Program-made: the position numbers and the translations under genes
Part shown: positions 1 to 7,872 of the stretch, piece by piece
Layout of the letters: each line of letters opens with the position of its first letter
Position numbering within the stretch: the first letter of the stretch is position 1
Notes under the pieces: generated by a model
Seen by the model: only the letters and a program-made list of their open reading frames with translations
Databases searched by the model: none
What the model was told of the DNA's origin: nothing
NCBI GenBank assembly: GCA_031400755.1
Contig: JANNQL010000009.1
Span: 1 to 57,662 of the forward strand
Length of the DNA stretch: 57,662 nucleotides
Source of the DNA: VMSU01 sp031400755
Lineage (GTDB): Bacteria; Desulfobacterota; Desulfobulbia; Desulfobulbales; VMSU01
Direction: 5' to 3'

Positions 1-134
1 GCCGATTCAGTCAGGCTGGCATCGCCCACTTGGCTTCGGAGGCCCAACTCGAAAAATTCATTGAGGCCCTGGATACGAAAGGCCGCATACCCTTCGACGC
101 CACGGACCAGAGCATCGGCTTTAAAAGCGCGTAA
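1..134 (+). CDS. 3' end of an unidentified gene (partial)
   Basis: An open frame enters from the left edge (first full codon at 3) and encodes 43 residues before TAA at 132-134. The segment contains AGIAHLASEAQLEKFIEAL, which looks helical and soluble, and ends IGFKSA. I do not recognise the family from so short a piece. The TAA stop lies inside the left terminus (GTAAC) of the palindromic repeat that follows, so the original C-terminus may have been altered by the element. Confidence 0.5.
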   Translation, partial: RFSQAGIAHLASEAQLEKFIEALDTKGRIPFDATDQSIGFKSA

Positions 135-283
135 CTACTAAGGTTGTTTAGGCTGAAGGCTGAAGACTGTTATTAGCAAAAGAAAACTTAAGAAAGGCAA
201 GGGCAGTAATCTCTTTTGCAATGTAAAAGTACCGCCAGCCCTTCAGCCTGAATGCCTTAAGTCTATCGACCTGAGAAGTTAAC
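131..283. repeat. Family B palindromic repeat, copy 1
   Basis: Intergenic element between two convergent genes. The left end reads GTAACTACTAAGGT and the right end, reverse-complemented, GTTAACTTCTCAGGTC. Inside are CTGAAGGCTGAAG-type and CCAGCCCTTCAGCC-type arms. The TAA in each end is the stop codon of the adjacent gene (132-134 on plus, 279-281 on minus). Related copies are at 38152-38315, 44259-44310 and 45965-46055. Confidence 0.7.
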
Positions 284-503
284 CTTTACCAGACCGTTCG
301 TAATGCTCTCCCATGAAAAAATCACATTGCATACAACTTGCCAGTTTCATCGCAAAGCTGCCTTGCACCTTGCCGCCACAAAAAGTGCCGGCGATCCGCG
401 CACAGTGGGTCCCATGATTTGGATAGGCGGGACAGACCCCAAGTTCCTGCGCCTTCGCCCCTCCCGCTTCACGCCCGCACTTTTTGAATTCCCAGCAATT
501 CAT
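279..503 (-). CDS. Two-CW domain small protein
   Basis: About 74 residues, cysteine rich. It opens with MNCWEFKKCGRE, the hallmark of the two-CW domain family, with further Cys in VCPAY, HCARIAGTFC and SCMQCDFF. The paired CW motifs suggest a small metal- or cofactor-binding fold, but no activity is established for the family. I choose the ATG at 501-503 because GGAGG sits five bases before it. An earlier ATG at 513-515 directly follows the hflC stop and would add MEGK. It is the last gene of an hflK-hflC-twoCW run on the minus strand. Its TAA stop falls inside repeat B copy 1. Confidence 0.8.
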   Translation of the reverse strand: MNCWEFKKCGREAGGAKAQELGVCPAYPNHGTHCARIAGTFCGGKVQGSFAMKLASCMQCDFFMGEHYERSGKG

Positions 504-515
504 CTTGCCCTCCAT

Positions 516-1439
516 TTATTGTACCCGGTTCAGGTACTTATAAAATTCTGAATCAGCCGGAACGACCAGCCTGGTATTACCACCGATGGTCTGTTCGTAA
601 CTTTCCAGTGTTTTGAAGAAAGCGTAAAATTCCGGGTCCTGATTATAGGCCTCAGCATAAATTTTGGTAACCTCTGCATCGGCCTGGCCCTTGATCTGCT
701 CGGCCTCCTGCCAGGCCGAAGAAGTGACGGTCTTCAACTCCCGGTCAACCTTGCCGAGGATCTCGGCCTTCTGGCCTTCACCCTGCGAGCGTTTCTCGGC
801 CGCGATCCGCTTACGTTCCGAAATCATCCGCTCGTAGACCTTGCTTTGCACCGTATCGATATAGTTGACCCGCTTGAACATGACATCAACCAGTTCGATG
901 CCGTATTTCTTGGTGGCCTGCGAGGCAATCTTATGGATCTGGGTCGCCATCTTGTCGCGGCCCAGGGTGATCGGCTCATCCTCGCCCCTCGACTTCGCCC
1001 ACTCCCCCGGGACCCAATCCGAGCTGCGGATAATCTCCACCAGATCGTTTTTGTTGACCATGTCCCGCACGGTGGAATCGATGATATCGTCTAAGATGGT
1101 CATGGCCCTGGTCTCGTTATTGACCGCCTGCAAAAAGACCAGTGCGTTGGCAATCCGCCATCTGGCGGTAACGTCGACATAGACAAAGGTCTTGTCCCGA
1201 GTGGGGATCTGATTGGGATCGCCATCATGAATCAGGATCTTTTTATCAAAATAAGCGACCTCCTGCACAAAAGGCGTCTTCATATGCAGACCGGAGGCCA
1301 GCACCGGCTCACCGACCGGCTTGCCGAACTGGGTCACCACCGCCTGCACCCCTTCGGGCACAATAAAAAAACTGTTCCAGCCCGTGATCAACAGGGCGCC
1401 AACCACACTGATTATAACAACTTGTATGCTCTTATTCAT
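516..1439 (-). CDS. hflC: HflC, SPFH/band-7 membrane protease modulator
   Basis: This 307-residue protein has one N-terminal membrane helix (about 8-28, VVIISVVGALLITGWNSFFIV region) followed by an SPFH/band-7 domain (VPEGVQAVVTQFGKPV onward) and an Ala/Glu/Lys-rich helical segment (SERKRIAAEKRSQGEGQKAE) typical of HflC. In the known family HflC pairs with HflK to form a periplasm-facing cage around the FtsH protease in the inner membrane and modulates its substrate access. A strong ribosome site (GGAAGGGGG) precedes the ATG. It lies 15 bases downstream of hflK, so the two are co-transcribed. Length is normal. Confidence 0.95.
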   Translation of the reverse strand: MNKSIQVVIISVVGALLITGWNSFFIVPEGVQAVVTQFGKPVGEPVLASGLHMKTPFVQEVAYFDKKILIHDGDPNQIPTRDKTFVYVDVTARWRIANALVFLQAVNNETRAMTILDDIIDSTVRDMVNKNDLVEIIRSSDWVPGEWAKSRGEDEPITLGRDKMATQIHKIASQATKKYGIELVDVMFKRVNYIDTVQSKVYERMISERKRIAAEKRSQGEGQKAEILGKVDRELKTVTSSAWQEAEQIKGQADAEVTKIYAEAYNQDPEFYAFFKTLESYEQTIGGNTRLVVPADSEFYKYLNRVQ

Positions 1440-1454
1440 AGAATCCCCCTTCCT

Positions 1455-2576
1455 TTATTGATTAACCTGGGCCTTGGCCGCAGCCGGGGCTGCCGCTTTG
1501 CCGAGATCGAGAAACGGCATGACTGAGCGCTGCTCCTTATCGATCAAGTAGACGGAGTCAACCTTGGGCAGGACCTTCTGCATGGTCTCCAGGTACATCC
1601 GTCTGCGGGTCACGTCCTTGGCCCCCTTGTACTCAGCAAGAATATTCAAAAAACGGGCCGTTTCGCCCTTGGCCATATTTACCCGCTCTACCGCGTAGCC
1701 ATGGGCCTCTTCCAGGACCTGCTTGGCGCTGCCTTTCGCCTTCGGGATCACCCGATTATAGTTCTCCTCCGCCTCGTTGACCAGTCGCTTCATGTCCTGG
1801 TCCGCCTCGTTCACCTCATTAAAGGCCGGCTTGACCGCATTCGGCGGATTGACGTCCTGGAGTTTGACCGTGACAATCTTGATTCCACTCTCGTAAGTAT
1901 CGAGTGTGTCCTGCAGGTCCTTGGCCATGGACATCTCAATAATCTCTCGATTCTGCAAGGCGTAATCAAAGTCCTGATTGCCCATCACCCGCCGAATTGA
2001 TTTCTCGGAGACGTCACGGACCGCCTGTTCGGTATCCTTGACCTTGAACAAAAAATTAAGCGGATCATGGACCTTGTACTGCACAATCCACTCGACATCG
2101 ATAACATTTTTATCGCCGGTCAAGATCAGGGATTCGGCCCCAAAGCCACTCTTGTCATAGACCGTTTTCTGGCCTGGTTTCATGGTCCGGAAGCCAAACT
2201 CCTGCTTACGCACGGTCTCCACATCGACCTTAATCAAGGTGTCGATAAATGGGACCTTGAAGTTCAGCCCGGGATTAGTGGTGGCCCTGATTTTGCCGAG
2301 CCTAAGGATGACGCCACGCTCGCCAGGTTCAATGGTATAAAACGATCCCGACAGGATATTGACCAGGAGGAGTACGCCAACCACCGTAAGCACCTTGGGC
2401 AGCACGGACCCCATACCAGGGAAAGGGCTGCGCGGCTCACTACTCTTAGGGCCGCGATCCTCACCGCCACCTTCAAAACTGTCCTTGATCTTTTTGAGCA
2501 GGGCGGCGATCAGTTCTTCCAACGAAGGCGGCCCCTTCTTCTTCGCCCATGACGGCGGTTCGTTTTGTATACTCAT
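1455..2576 (-). CDS. hflK: HflK, SPFH/band-7 membrane protease modulator
   Basis: From the ATG at 2574-2576 (MSIQNEPPSWAKKKG) this gives 373 residues: a Gly/Pro/Ser-rich cytoplasmic N-terminus, one membrane helix (VLTVVGVLLLVNILSGSFY), then the SPFH domain beginning IEPGERGVILRLGKI and an alanine-rich C-terminus. It is the FtsH partner of HflC. The open frame continues upstream to 2630, but the extra residues (MTTQMWCC...) are encoded by the palindromic repeat at 2596-2702 and I exclude them. The repeat ends only 20 bases before the start, so it lies in the leader or promoter of this operon. Confidence 0.95.
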   Translation of the reverse strand: MSIQNEPPSWAKKKGPPSLEELIAALLKKIKDSFEGGGEDRGPKSSEPRSPFPGMGSVLPKVLTVVGVLLLVNILSGSFYTIEPGERGVILRLGKIRATTNPGLNFKVPFIDTLIKVDVETVRKQEFGFRTMKPGQKTVYDKSGFGAESLILTGDKNVIDVEWIVQYKVHDPLNFLFKVKDTEQAVRDVSEKSIRRVMGNQDFDYALQNREIIEMSMAKDLQDTLDTYESGIKIVTVKLQDVNPPNAVKPAFNEVNEADQDMKRLVNEAEENYNRVIPKAKGSAKQVLEEAHGYAVERVNMAKGETARFLNILAEYKGAKDVTRRRMYLETMQKVLPKVDSVYLIDKEQRSVMPFLDLGKAAAPAAAKAQVNQ

Positions 2577-2595
2577 TGTGTTTGCCTTTTTTTGA

Positions 2596-2702
2596 GTAAC
2601 TATCCAGCAGCACCACATCTGCGTTGTCATAGGCCTGCTCGCATAGCGCTGCTATAGCTCACAGGCCTATTCCGCGCATCTGCGGTGCTGCTGAATAGTT
2701 AC
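2596..2702. repeat. Family A palindromic repeat, copy 1 (107 bp)
   Basis: Near-palindrome starting GTAACTATCCAGCAGCACCAC and ending with its imperfect complement (GGTGCTGCTGAATAGTTAC). Nested arms AGGCCTG/CAGGCCT surround a core with TAGCGCTGCTA. Nearly identical to 4661-4767; a shortened, inverted copy is at 2933-3022. It could fold as a long hairpin and lies just upstream of hflK. Confidence 0.85.
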
Positions 2703-2932
2703 GGTTTTGATAAGGTATGCCGAACGAACAAAAATGCCACGCAATTCAGTCCAATCCCCCTTGAGGGGACGCAGCAGATCGATCCTTTTACGATGCCATC
2801 AACTATCATTGATTTGCCGCCGCTTGACAAGCTTTTTCTCAAACGGCACAAGGACTTGCTGCCCTTCTAATGCCGCTTCAGCAGCCTTAGCCGTTCACAA
2901 GGGGCAGCAAATGAAACAGATACCCATAAATT
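2703..2932. other. Intergenic gap between two family A repeats
   Basis: This 230-base stretch separates the hflK leader from repeat copy 2. It holds no convincing gene. A 9-base inverted repeat (TTGCTGCCC / GGGCAGCAA) spans about 2857-2910. A weak leftward promoter-like pair for hflK (TTGTCA and TGATAG, 16-base spacer) may lie near 2805-2835, but I would not rely on it. Confidence 0.35.
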
Positions 2933-3022
2933 GTAAACGTTCAGCAGCGCCACAGATGCGCGAAAGAGGCCTGCGAGCTATAGCCCCGATGACAAAGCAG
3001 ATGTGGTGCTGCTGAACGTTTA
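2933..3022. repeat. Family A palindromic repeat, copy 2 (shortened, inverted)
   Basis: A 90-base element with ends GTAAACGTTCAGCAGCGCC and GGTGCTGCTGAACGTTTAC. In reverse complement it matches copies 1 and 3 but lacks about 17 bases in the centre, where AGGCCTxCTCGCATAGCGCTG is replaced by a short CGGG. The right-end TTA (3020-3022) is the stop codon of the rhomboid gene on the minus strand. Confidence 0.8.
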
Positions 3023-3952
3023 CCAGCCCCCCAGCGCCAACCACCAGGAAGCCACGACGATCAAAAAACTGCCAACGCCAAGGGCCGCCTGGCCCCAGCC
3101 AGACTGCAAGGGACGCCAGGCCATGGGCCAATGCCAGAGAAGCCCGCACAACACCCCAACTCCCAAGCCCCAGAGGTGGGCGCCAAAGTCCGTCTTTTCG
3201 CCCTCAGACCCCAGCATGGCCAGTAGTCCAGCCCCGGCCCCCAAGGGCAGCAAAATGGAGCGGGGGGCCCTGGCGCCAAGCATCCTGAGCCCGCACAGAC
3301 AACCAATCACGCCAAAGACTGCCGTGGAAAAACCAACCGAACGATGACTGCCGCCCTGATAGAAGGCATTGAGATAATTGCCCACGGCGCCGGTGGTCAG
3401 GGCAAGCAGCCAGACCGCCCCAGTCCCGGTCTGGCCGGCCAGATAGGACAACACCAGGCCGCCCAGGGCAACATTACCAAGCAGGTGGCTGACATCGGCA
3501 TGGAGGGTAAGCCCGGTCACCACTCGCCACGGCTCGCCCGCCGTCAAGACCTGCCGACTGTCGACAGCGCCCCGCTGAAACCAAGGGTTGTCCGCGCCCC
3601 ATGGTCCGGTAAGGCCATGAAAGGCCATGAGTCCCGCCACCAGAAAAATCAGCCCCCAGCCCTGACTGGGCTCCAGAGGTTCCAGCGCCAAATCCTTGGT
3701 CAACGGCGGCCATTGCCGGTTTTCCTCCTCAAAAGCGGCCAGATGATGCCAGGCCAGCTCCAGATCGGATGGCGCCACCTCAAGCTGCCAGCCATCCAGG
3801 CCTTTAACTACCTTATGACTGATGTTGACCGACAAGAGCACCAGGGAGTAAAGCTCCACCTGGCCCTGGTCGCCATTGACACCGGGCAGGACAGCGGCAG
3901 CGGCCTCGATCTCGTCCGGGCACTCTTCAGGCTGACTCACGGCTACCACCAT
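3020..3952 (-). CDS. Rhomboid family intramembrane serine protease
   Basis: About 310 residues from the ATG at 3950-3952 (MVVAVSQPEECPDE). An N-terminal soluble region of about 100 residues precedes several membrane helices. The catalytic serine motif is visible as GFSTAVFG, followed by IGCLCGLRML, and the partner histidine as AHLWGLGVGVLCG. The loop WRVVTGLTLHADVSHLLGN is also typical. Rhomboids cut membrane proteins within the bilayer; the substrate is unknown. The chosen start overlaps the end of the DUF1624 gene by ten bases, so the two are translationally coupled; the frame is open further upstream inside that gene. The stop codon is provided by a family A repeat. Confidence 0.88.
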   Translation of the reverse strand: MVVAVSQPEECPDEIEAAAAVLPGVNGDQGQVELYSLVLLSVNISHKVVKGLDGWQLEVAPSDLELAWHHLAAFEEENRQWPPLTKDLALEPLEPSQGWGLIFLVAGLMAFHGLTGPWGADNPWFQRGAVDSRQVLTAGEPWRVVTGLTLHADVSHLLGNVALGGLVLSYLAGQTGTGAVWLLALTTGAVGNYLNAFYQGGSHRSVGFSTAVFGVIGCLCGLRMLGARAPRSILLPLGAGAGLLAMLGSEGEKTDFGAHLWGLGVGVLCGLLWHWPMAWRPLQSGWGQAALGVGSFLIVVASWWLALGGW

Positions 3953-4695
3953 TTCCTGGTCAAGGCAAGTCCCCCCAGCAGGATCGGCTGATGGACAAAA
4001 TAGATCAGCAGAGAGCGCCGCCCGCACCAGGAAAGTGCCCGACTGGGCCACAACGCTGAACAGTCAACCACCTGCCAGCGCAACTCCCCGCCGGGATAGA
4101 TGGTATGCCCCAAAAAGACGCCAATCAACATAAAGCCAAACCAGGGAACCAGCGGCGCATAATCGACGCTGCTGTAGTCGTGCGGTTGCAGACCCAACCA
4201 CAACAGCCAGGGATGATCAAGCCGCAGTTGGCTGCTGACCAGGGCCGCCGCCAGCACCAGGACGCCAACGATCAGGCTCAGCCGGGGCCGGCCCAGGAAG
4301 GGATAGGCCAGGATAAGGCCCGCCCCGATCAGATGCAGGACCCCGAAAATCACCATCTGCTCACCTACCGCGAGCCAAGTGGCCCCGGTTATCAACAGTC
4401 CCAGGCCCATCAACTTCAAACCCCGGCGCAAGCTCTTGCCAAATCCTGCGACCTGAGAGTCAGGTCGGGCGTTACTCAAGGTCAGAGATATCCCAGACAC
4501 GACAATAAAAAATCCGGCGATGAACCGGGCAAACCAGTCCAAACCGCCGGATTGAAACTGGCCAAAGCCAGCAAAAAAAGCCAAGTCAAACAGAAAATTC
4601 GAGACCACCATCAGACCAACCGCCAAGCCCCGCAAGCAGTCAATCTCCCAGCGCCGGACCGTAACTATCCGGCAGCACCACATCTGCTTTGTCAT
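3943..4695 (-). CDS. DUF1624 / heparan-alpha-glucosaminide N-acetyltransferase-like membrane protein
   Basis: A 250-residue multi-spanning membrane protein. After the first few residues it reads RRWEIDCLRGLAVGLMVVSN, the conserved opening of the DUF1624/HGSNAT-like acyltransferase family, and ends VHQPILLGG. Members are thought to move acetyl groups across or at the membrane; no substrate is known here. Oddly, the only good in-frame start (ATG at 4693-4695) lies inside repeat copy 3, so the first 11 or so residues (MTKQMWCCRIV) are repeat-encoded. The native start seems to have been replaced. It forms a two-gene unit with the rhomboid. Confidence 0.8.
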   Translation of the reverse strand: MTKQMWCCRIVTVRRWEIDCLRGLAVGLMVVSNFLFDLAFFAGFGQFQSGGLDWFARFIAGFFIVVSGISLTLSNARPDSQVAGFGKSLRRGLKLMGLGLLITGATWLAVGEQMVIFGVLHLIGAGLILAYPFLGRPRLSLIVGVLVLAAALVSSQLRLDHPWLLWLGLQPHDYSSVDYAPLVPWFGFMLIGVFLGHTIYPGGELRWQVVDCSALWPSRALSWCGRRSLLIYFVHQPILLGGLALTRKWW

Positions 4696-4767
4696 AGGCC
4701 TACTCGCATAGCGCTGCTATAGCTCGCAGGCCTATTTCGCGCATCTGCGGCGCTGCTGGATAGTTAC
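4661..4767. repeat. Family A palindromic repeat, copy 3 (107 bp)
   Basis: Ends GTAACTATCCGGCAGCACCAC and GGCGCTGCTGGATAGTTAC, with the same nested centre as copy 1 and the same orientation. It overlaps the 5' end of the DUF1624 gene and ends 19 bases before the stop of the CutA-TPR gene. Confidence 0.85.
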
Positions 4768-4785
4768 GCCGGATACAAAATTTTC

Positions 4786-6147
4786 TCAATCAGCCCCCTG
4801 GGCCAGGACCTCAAGCTGTCGGGCAACCTCCCGCGCCTTGTCTTCCCGACCCATTCCCTGATAGACATGCACCAACTCAGCCAGGGTCCGAGGATGGCCC
4901 GGCACCTTCTCCATAATCTGCAGACAGGCCTTCTCGGCCTCAGCCCAATTCTTCTGATTGCGGTACAATTTGGACATCCCGAGAAGGGCGTACAAATCAA
5001 AACCGACTTGCAGGCTGCGCATATAATGCTCGAGCGACTGGTCAAGCTTGTCCATATTCAGCATGGCGTCACCGACCCGGGTCAGCAGGTCCTGATTATT
5101 GGGCTCCTGCTCCAGGATCTTCGACCACCAGAAGACCGCCTTGTCGAGGTTCTCCATGCCCCGCTGACAATCGCCCAAGCCGAAGAGGGCAAAGGCGTTC
5201 CACGATTCGAGGCTGGCGGCCTTCTCATAGTATTCCGCCGCCTTTTCAAATTCCTTGCGACGACGATAGATGTTGCCGACCATGGTCAGCACCGCCACAT
5301 AGCTATCATCAAGACTTAAGAGTTTTTCAAAATGCGCCAAGGCCTTCTCGTCATTTTCAACTTTATAGTAGAGGCTGCCGATCCCGAGTAAGGCGTATTT
5401 GTCATCACCATTGACCTCGAGGGCCTTCTGGTAAAAGCCCTCGGCCTTGTCGAAATTGCCAGTCTTGTTAAACGATTCAGCCAGACGCACCATGACATAG
5501 ATATCGTCCTTATTACAGTCCAGATAACGCATCCAGTAAGGAATCGCCCGCTTGTGCTGCAGAATGCCCCGATAGGAATCGCCAATGCCGCGCAGGGCAA
5601 AGACATTGATCGAATCAAACTCGAGGACCCGTTCATAATAGGCAATCGACTCCTCATACTTCTTCATCTCGCGGGTGGTATCGCCCAGGCCCACCAGGAT
5701 ATAGGCATTCTTGCTGTCTAGTTCAAGGGCCTCGAGAAAGACCTTCTCCGCCTCACTATAGAGGTGTTTGCGCAGATAACTCCGCCCAAGCTTGCTGAGC
5801 CGCAGGACATCTTTTTTGGGCTTGCTCTTGATCGCGGTGAGTTCGGTGTCCGCCTCCGCCCATTTTTTATAGGCCGGGTGAATCCGGTCGATAGGCACAG
5901 TCAGCCACTCAGGAATTTCATAGGGATGATGCTTGGTGACCCAGGCCTCAATCCGTTCAGTGTGCTCTGGCAGGAATTTAACGGTCAGCCGATACTCTTT
6001 GGCGCTGACCACCTCATCGTCCCACCGGTAAAAGCTCCGGATCGACCCTTCAATCTGGACGCAGACGGCAAGACGCTCCTCCACGAGCTCCCGGGCCATT
6101 TTCTCGGCATCCGCCGCATTCTCCACTGTTGTCCATCCAATGTTCAT
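4786..6147 (-). CDS. CutA1 domain fused to a tetratricopeptide repeat array
   Basis: This 453-residue protein has two parts. Residues 1-105 are a CutA divalent-cation-tolerance domain: LVEERLAVCVQIEGSIRSFY, W-DDEVVSAKEY, HPYEIPEWLTVPI. Residues from about 115 to the end are about ten TPR units (for example EKVFLEALELDSKNAYILVG, AEGFYQKALEVNGDDKYALL). Stand-alone CutA is usually just over 100 residues and forms trimers that bind metals such as copper; TPR arrays bind proteins. The fusion suggests a trimeric scaffold with three TPR arms. The start (MNIGWTTVENAADAEK) is the natural CutA start. Both halves are in one uninterrupted frame, so this is not an annotation artefact. Confidence 0.9.
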   Translation of the reverse strand: MNIGWTTVENAADAEKMARELVEERLAVCVQIEGSIRSFYRWDDEVVSAKEYRLTVKFLPEHTERIEAWVTKHHPYEIPEWLTVPIDRIHPAYKKWAEADTELTAIKSKPKKDVLRLSKLGRSYLRKHLYSEAEKVFLEALELDSKNAYILVGLGDTTREMKKYEESIAYYERVLEFDSINVFALRGIGDSYRGILQHKRAIPYWMRYLDCNKDDIYVMVRLAESFNKTGNFDKAEGFYQKALEVNGDDKYALLGIGSLYYKVENDEKALAHFEKLLSLDDSYVAVLTMVGNIYRRRKEFEKAAEYYEKAASLESWNAFALFGLGDCQRGMENLDKAVFWWSKILEQEPNNQDLLTRVGDAMLNMDKLDQSLEHYMRSLQVGFDLYALLGMSKLYRNQKNWAEAEKACLQIMEKVPGHPRTLAELVHVYQGMGREDKAREVARQLEVLAQGAD

Positions 6148-6171
6148 GGTTTCTTCATCCTTTCTATAAAT

Positions 6172-6855
6172 TTATCTATTTCGATACCATTCCAGGGACT
6201 TCTTCACCGTGATCGGAAAAATCCCAAGGAGGGCAAACGACATGATCAAGCCTGGTGAAAAAATTCCGGCCAGCGAATCGATCTTGGCCAGTTCCTTGCC
6301 GGCGTTGACAAAGACCATCGTCCCGGTCAACATGCCAAGCTGAGATACCCAATAAAAGGTGCCAAGCGGCATCCGCGTCAGCCCCATCACTAAGTTGATC
6401 ACGAAAAAAGGGACTATCGGGATCAGCCGCAGGGTGAACAGATAAAACGCCCCTTCCCGCTCCATCCCCTGGTTGATGGTCGTCAGGACATTGCCGAATT
6501 TGGCCTGCACCCAACCCCGGAGCAAGACCCGGGACACATAGCAGGCAATGGTCGCGCCAATATTGCTGGCAAAGGAGACCACGACGGTGCCGACCACAAA
6601 ACCGAAAAGCCCGCCAGCGGCCAGACCCAGGACCAAGGCCCCGGGCAGGGACAGCGCGGCCACCAGGATATAGACCCCCATATAGACCGCGATCACCAGC
6701 AGCGGGCGACTGTCGTACAGGGCCTGGAACCTGGCCTGGGAGGCCTTCAGATAGTCGAGGGTCAGATAACGGCCCAGGTCGAAGGAGACAAAGACCGCGA
6801 TCAGGACGAGCCCCGCCACGACCAGGACAATTTTTTTCATGGTATCGCTCTTCAT
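6172..6855 (-). CDS. TVP38/TMEM64 (SNARE-associated/VTT domain) membrane protein
   Basis: About 227 residues from the ATG at 6853-6855 (MKSDTMKKIVLVV); the ATG at 6838-6840 (MKKIVLVV) is equally possible, as neither has a clear ribosome site. There are about five or six membrane segments. The family signature is clear in ALSLPGALVLGLAAGGLFG, followed by a reentrant region (GTVVVSFASNIGATIACY) and RLIPIVPFFVINLVMGL. VTT/DedA-like proteins act in lipid scrambling or membrane homeostasis in other systems; the exact role here is unknown. The open frame extends upstream to 6933 into the arsS gene, which I reject. Confidence 0.87.
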   Translation of the reverse strand: MKSDTMKKIVLVVAGLVLIAVFVSFDLGRYLTLDYLKASQARFQALYDSRPLLVIAVYMGVYILVAALSLPGALVLGLAAGGLFGFVVGTVVVSFASNIGATIACYVSRVLLRGWVQAKFGNVLTTINQGMEREGAFYLFTLRLIPIVPFFVINLVMGLTRMPLGTFYWVSQLGMLTGTMVFVNAGKELAKIDSLAGIFSPGLIMSFALLGIFPITVKKSLEWYRNR

Positions 6856-6896
6856 CTGTCGTTGATGCCGCCTGAACTCAGGTCGATAGTCCCCCC

Positions 6897-7853
6897 TCAG
6901 GTAAAGCCGGCGCCAGCCGCACAGGCATAACAATGGTCCGACACCGCGACTAGGTCTCCCACCTCAGGGAGCTGGGCCAACTCCGTCAGCTGACGGCGCA
7001 CCCCGCCCATGGGCAAATCAAACGCCTGATTAAAATCACAGTCGTAGAGAGAGCCGTCCCAGGCCACCGAAATGAGACTGCGGCACATCACCCCGTCCAG
7101 GGCGCCGGGGTTAAAATTCCTGGCCAGACTGGCCATATAGTCGTCATAATTGCCAGCCCCCGCCAGCCAACGCTTGAACCTGCCGAGCGGCACATTGGCA
7201 AAGGAAAACAACTGATTAAATTCAATGCCCCACTTCTGGCGCAGCACCTGGCGAAACCTGGCCTCCAGGGCCTGCTGACCGCCAGGCATGAAGGCCCCGG
7301 TCGGATTGGACGCCAGATTAAGCGTGAGGCCTGTGCCCTCCTGGCCATAGCCCATACTGTTCAAGCGGCGCAGCATCGCAATTGAGGCCTGGAAGCTGCC
7401 CACCCCCCGCTGGGACTCGGCCTGGGCCTCATTAATGGCCGGAAACGAGGCGACAATCACCACCCGCTGCCGCAGGCAAAGGTCGAGCAGGGCCTCCTGC
7501 GTCTCGCCCTGCATGGCCACCAGGTTTGAGCGCAGGACCAAGCGGGGCGCATGCGGGGCCAGGCCGCTAATGAACTCAAGGAGATGGGGGTTCATCTCCG
7601 GAGCGCCGCCGGTAATATCAATGACCGCAAAAGAAAACCGCCTGGCGCAGGCAATGACCTGGGCCATGGTTTGCCTCGTCATGATCTCGGTACGGGCCGG
7701 ACCAGCCTCCAGGTGGCAATGCCGGCAAGCCAGATTGCACAGACGTCCGACATTGACCTGCAAGGTCAGGGTCAGGGTCCGGCGCAAAGTGATGCCATGC
7801 CCGGCCAGGGTCTCGGCAAAGATAGGCAATCTGCCTGGCGGATTGGCGGTCAT
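6897..7853 (-). CDS. arsS: ArsS-type arsenosugar biosynthesis radical SAM protein
   Basis: About 318 residues from MTANPPGRLPIFAETL. The radical SAM cluster motif CNLACRHC follows VNVGRL, and the SAM-binding GGAPEMNP segment follows. The C-terminal domain (DUF3641-like) carries more cysteines: CRSLISVAWDGSLYDCDF and HCYACAAGAGFT at the end. This matches the ArsS family, which attaches the 5'-deoxyadenosyl group of SAM to methylated arsenic on the way to arsenosugars. It lies 19 bases downstream of an AhpD-like gene that usually travels with it. No arsM methyltransferase is in the window, so the methylated substrate must come from elsewhere. Confidence 0.88.
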   Translation of the reverse strand: MTANPPGRLPIFAETLAGHGITLRRTLTLTLQVNVGRLCNLACRHCHLEAGPARTEIMTRQTMAQVIACARRFSFAVIDITGGAPEMNPHLLEFISGLAPHAPRLVLRSNLVAMQGETQEALLDLCLRQRVVIVASFPAINEAQAESQRGVGSFQASIAMLRRLNSMGYGQEGTGLTLNLASNPTGAFMPGGQQALEARFRQVLRQKWGIEFNQLFSFANVPLGRFKRWLAGAGNYDDYMASLARNFNPGALDGVMCRSLISVAWDGSLYDCDFNQAFDLPMGGVRRQLTELAQLPEVGDLVAVSDHCYACAAGAGFT

Positions 7854-7872
7854 TGGCGTCTGCTCGCCGTTA

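Noticed and set aside
2577..2630. N-terminal extension of hflK (MTTQMWCC...)
   Set aside because: It is encoded by the family A repeat and the linker after it; a normal HflK start lies at 2574-2576.
2685..2870. 61-residue plus-strand ORF ending KRHKDLLPF
   Set aside because: Starts inside the repeat, has no ribosome site and no recognisable family.
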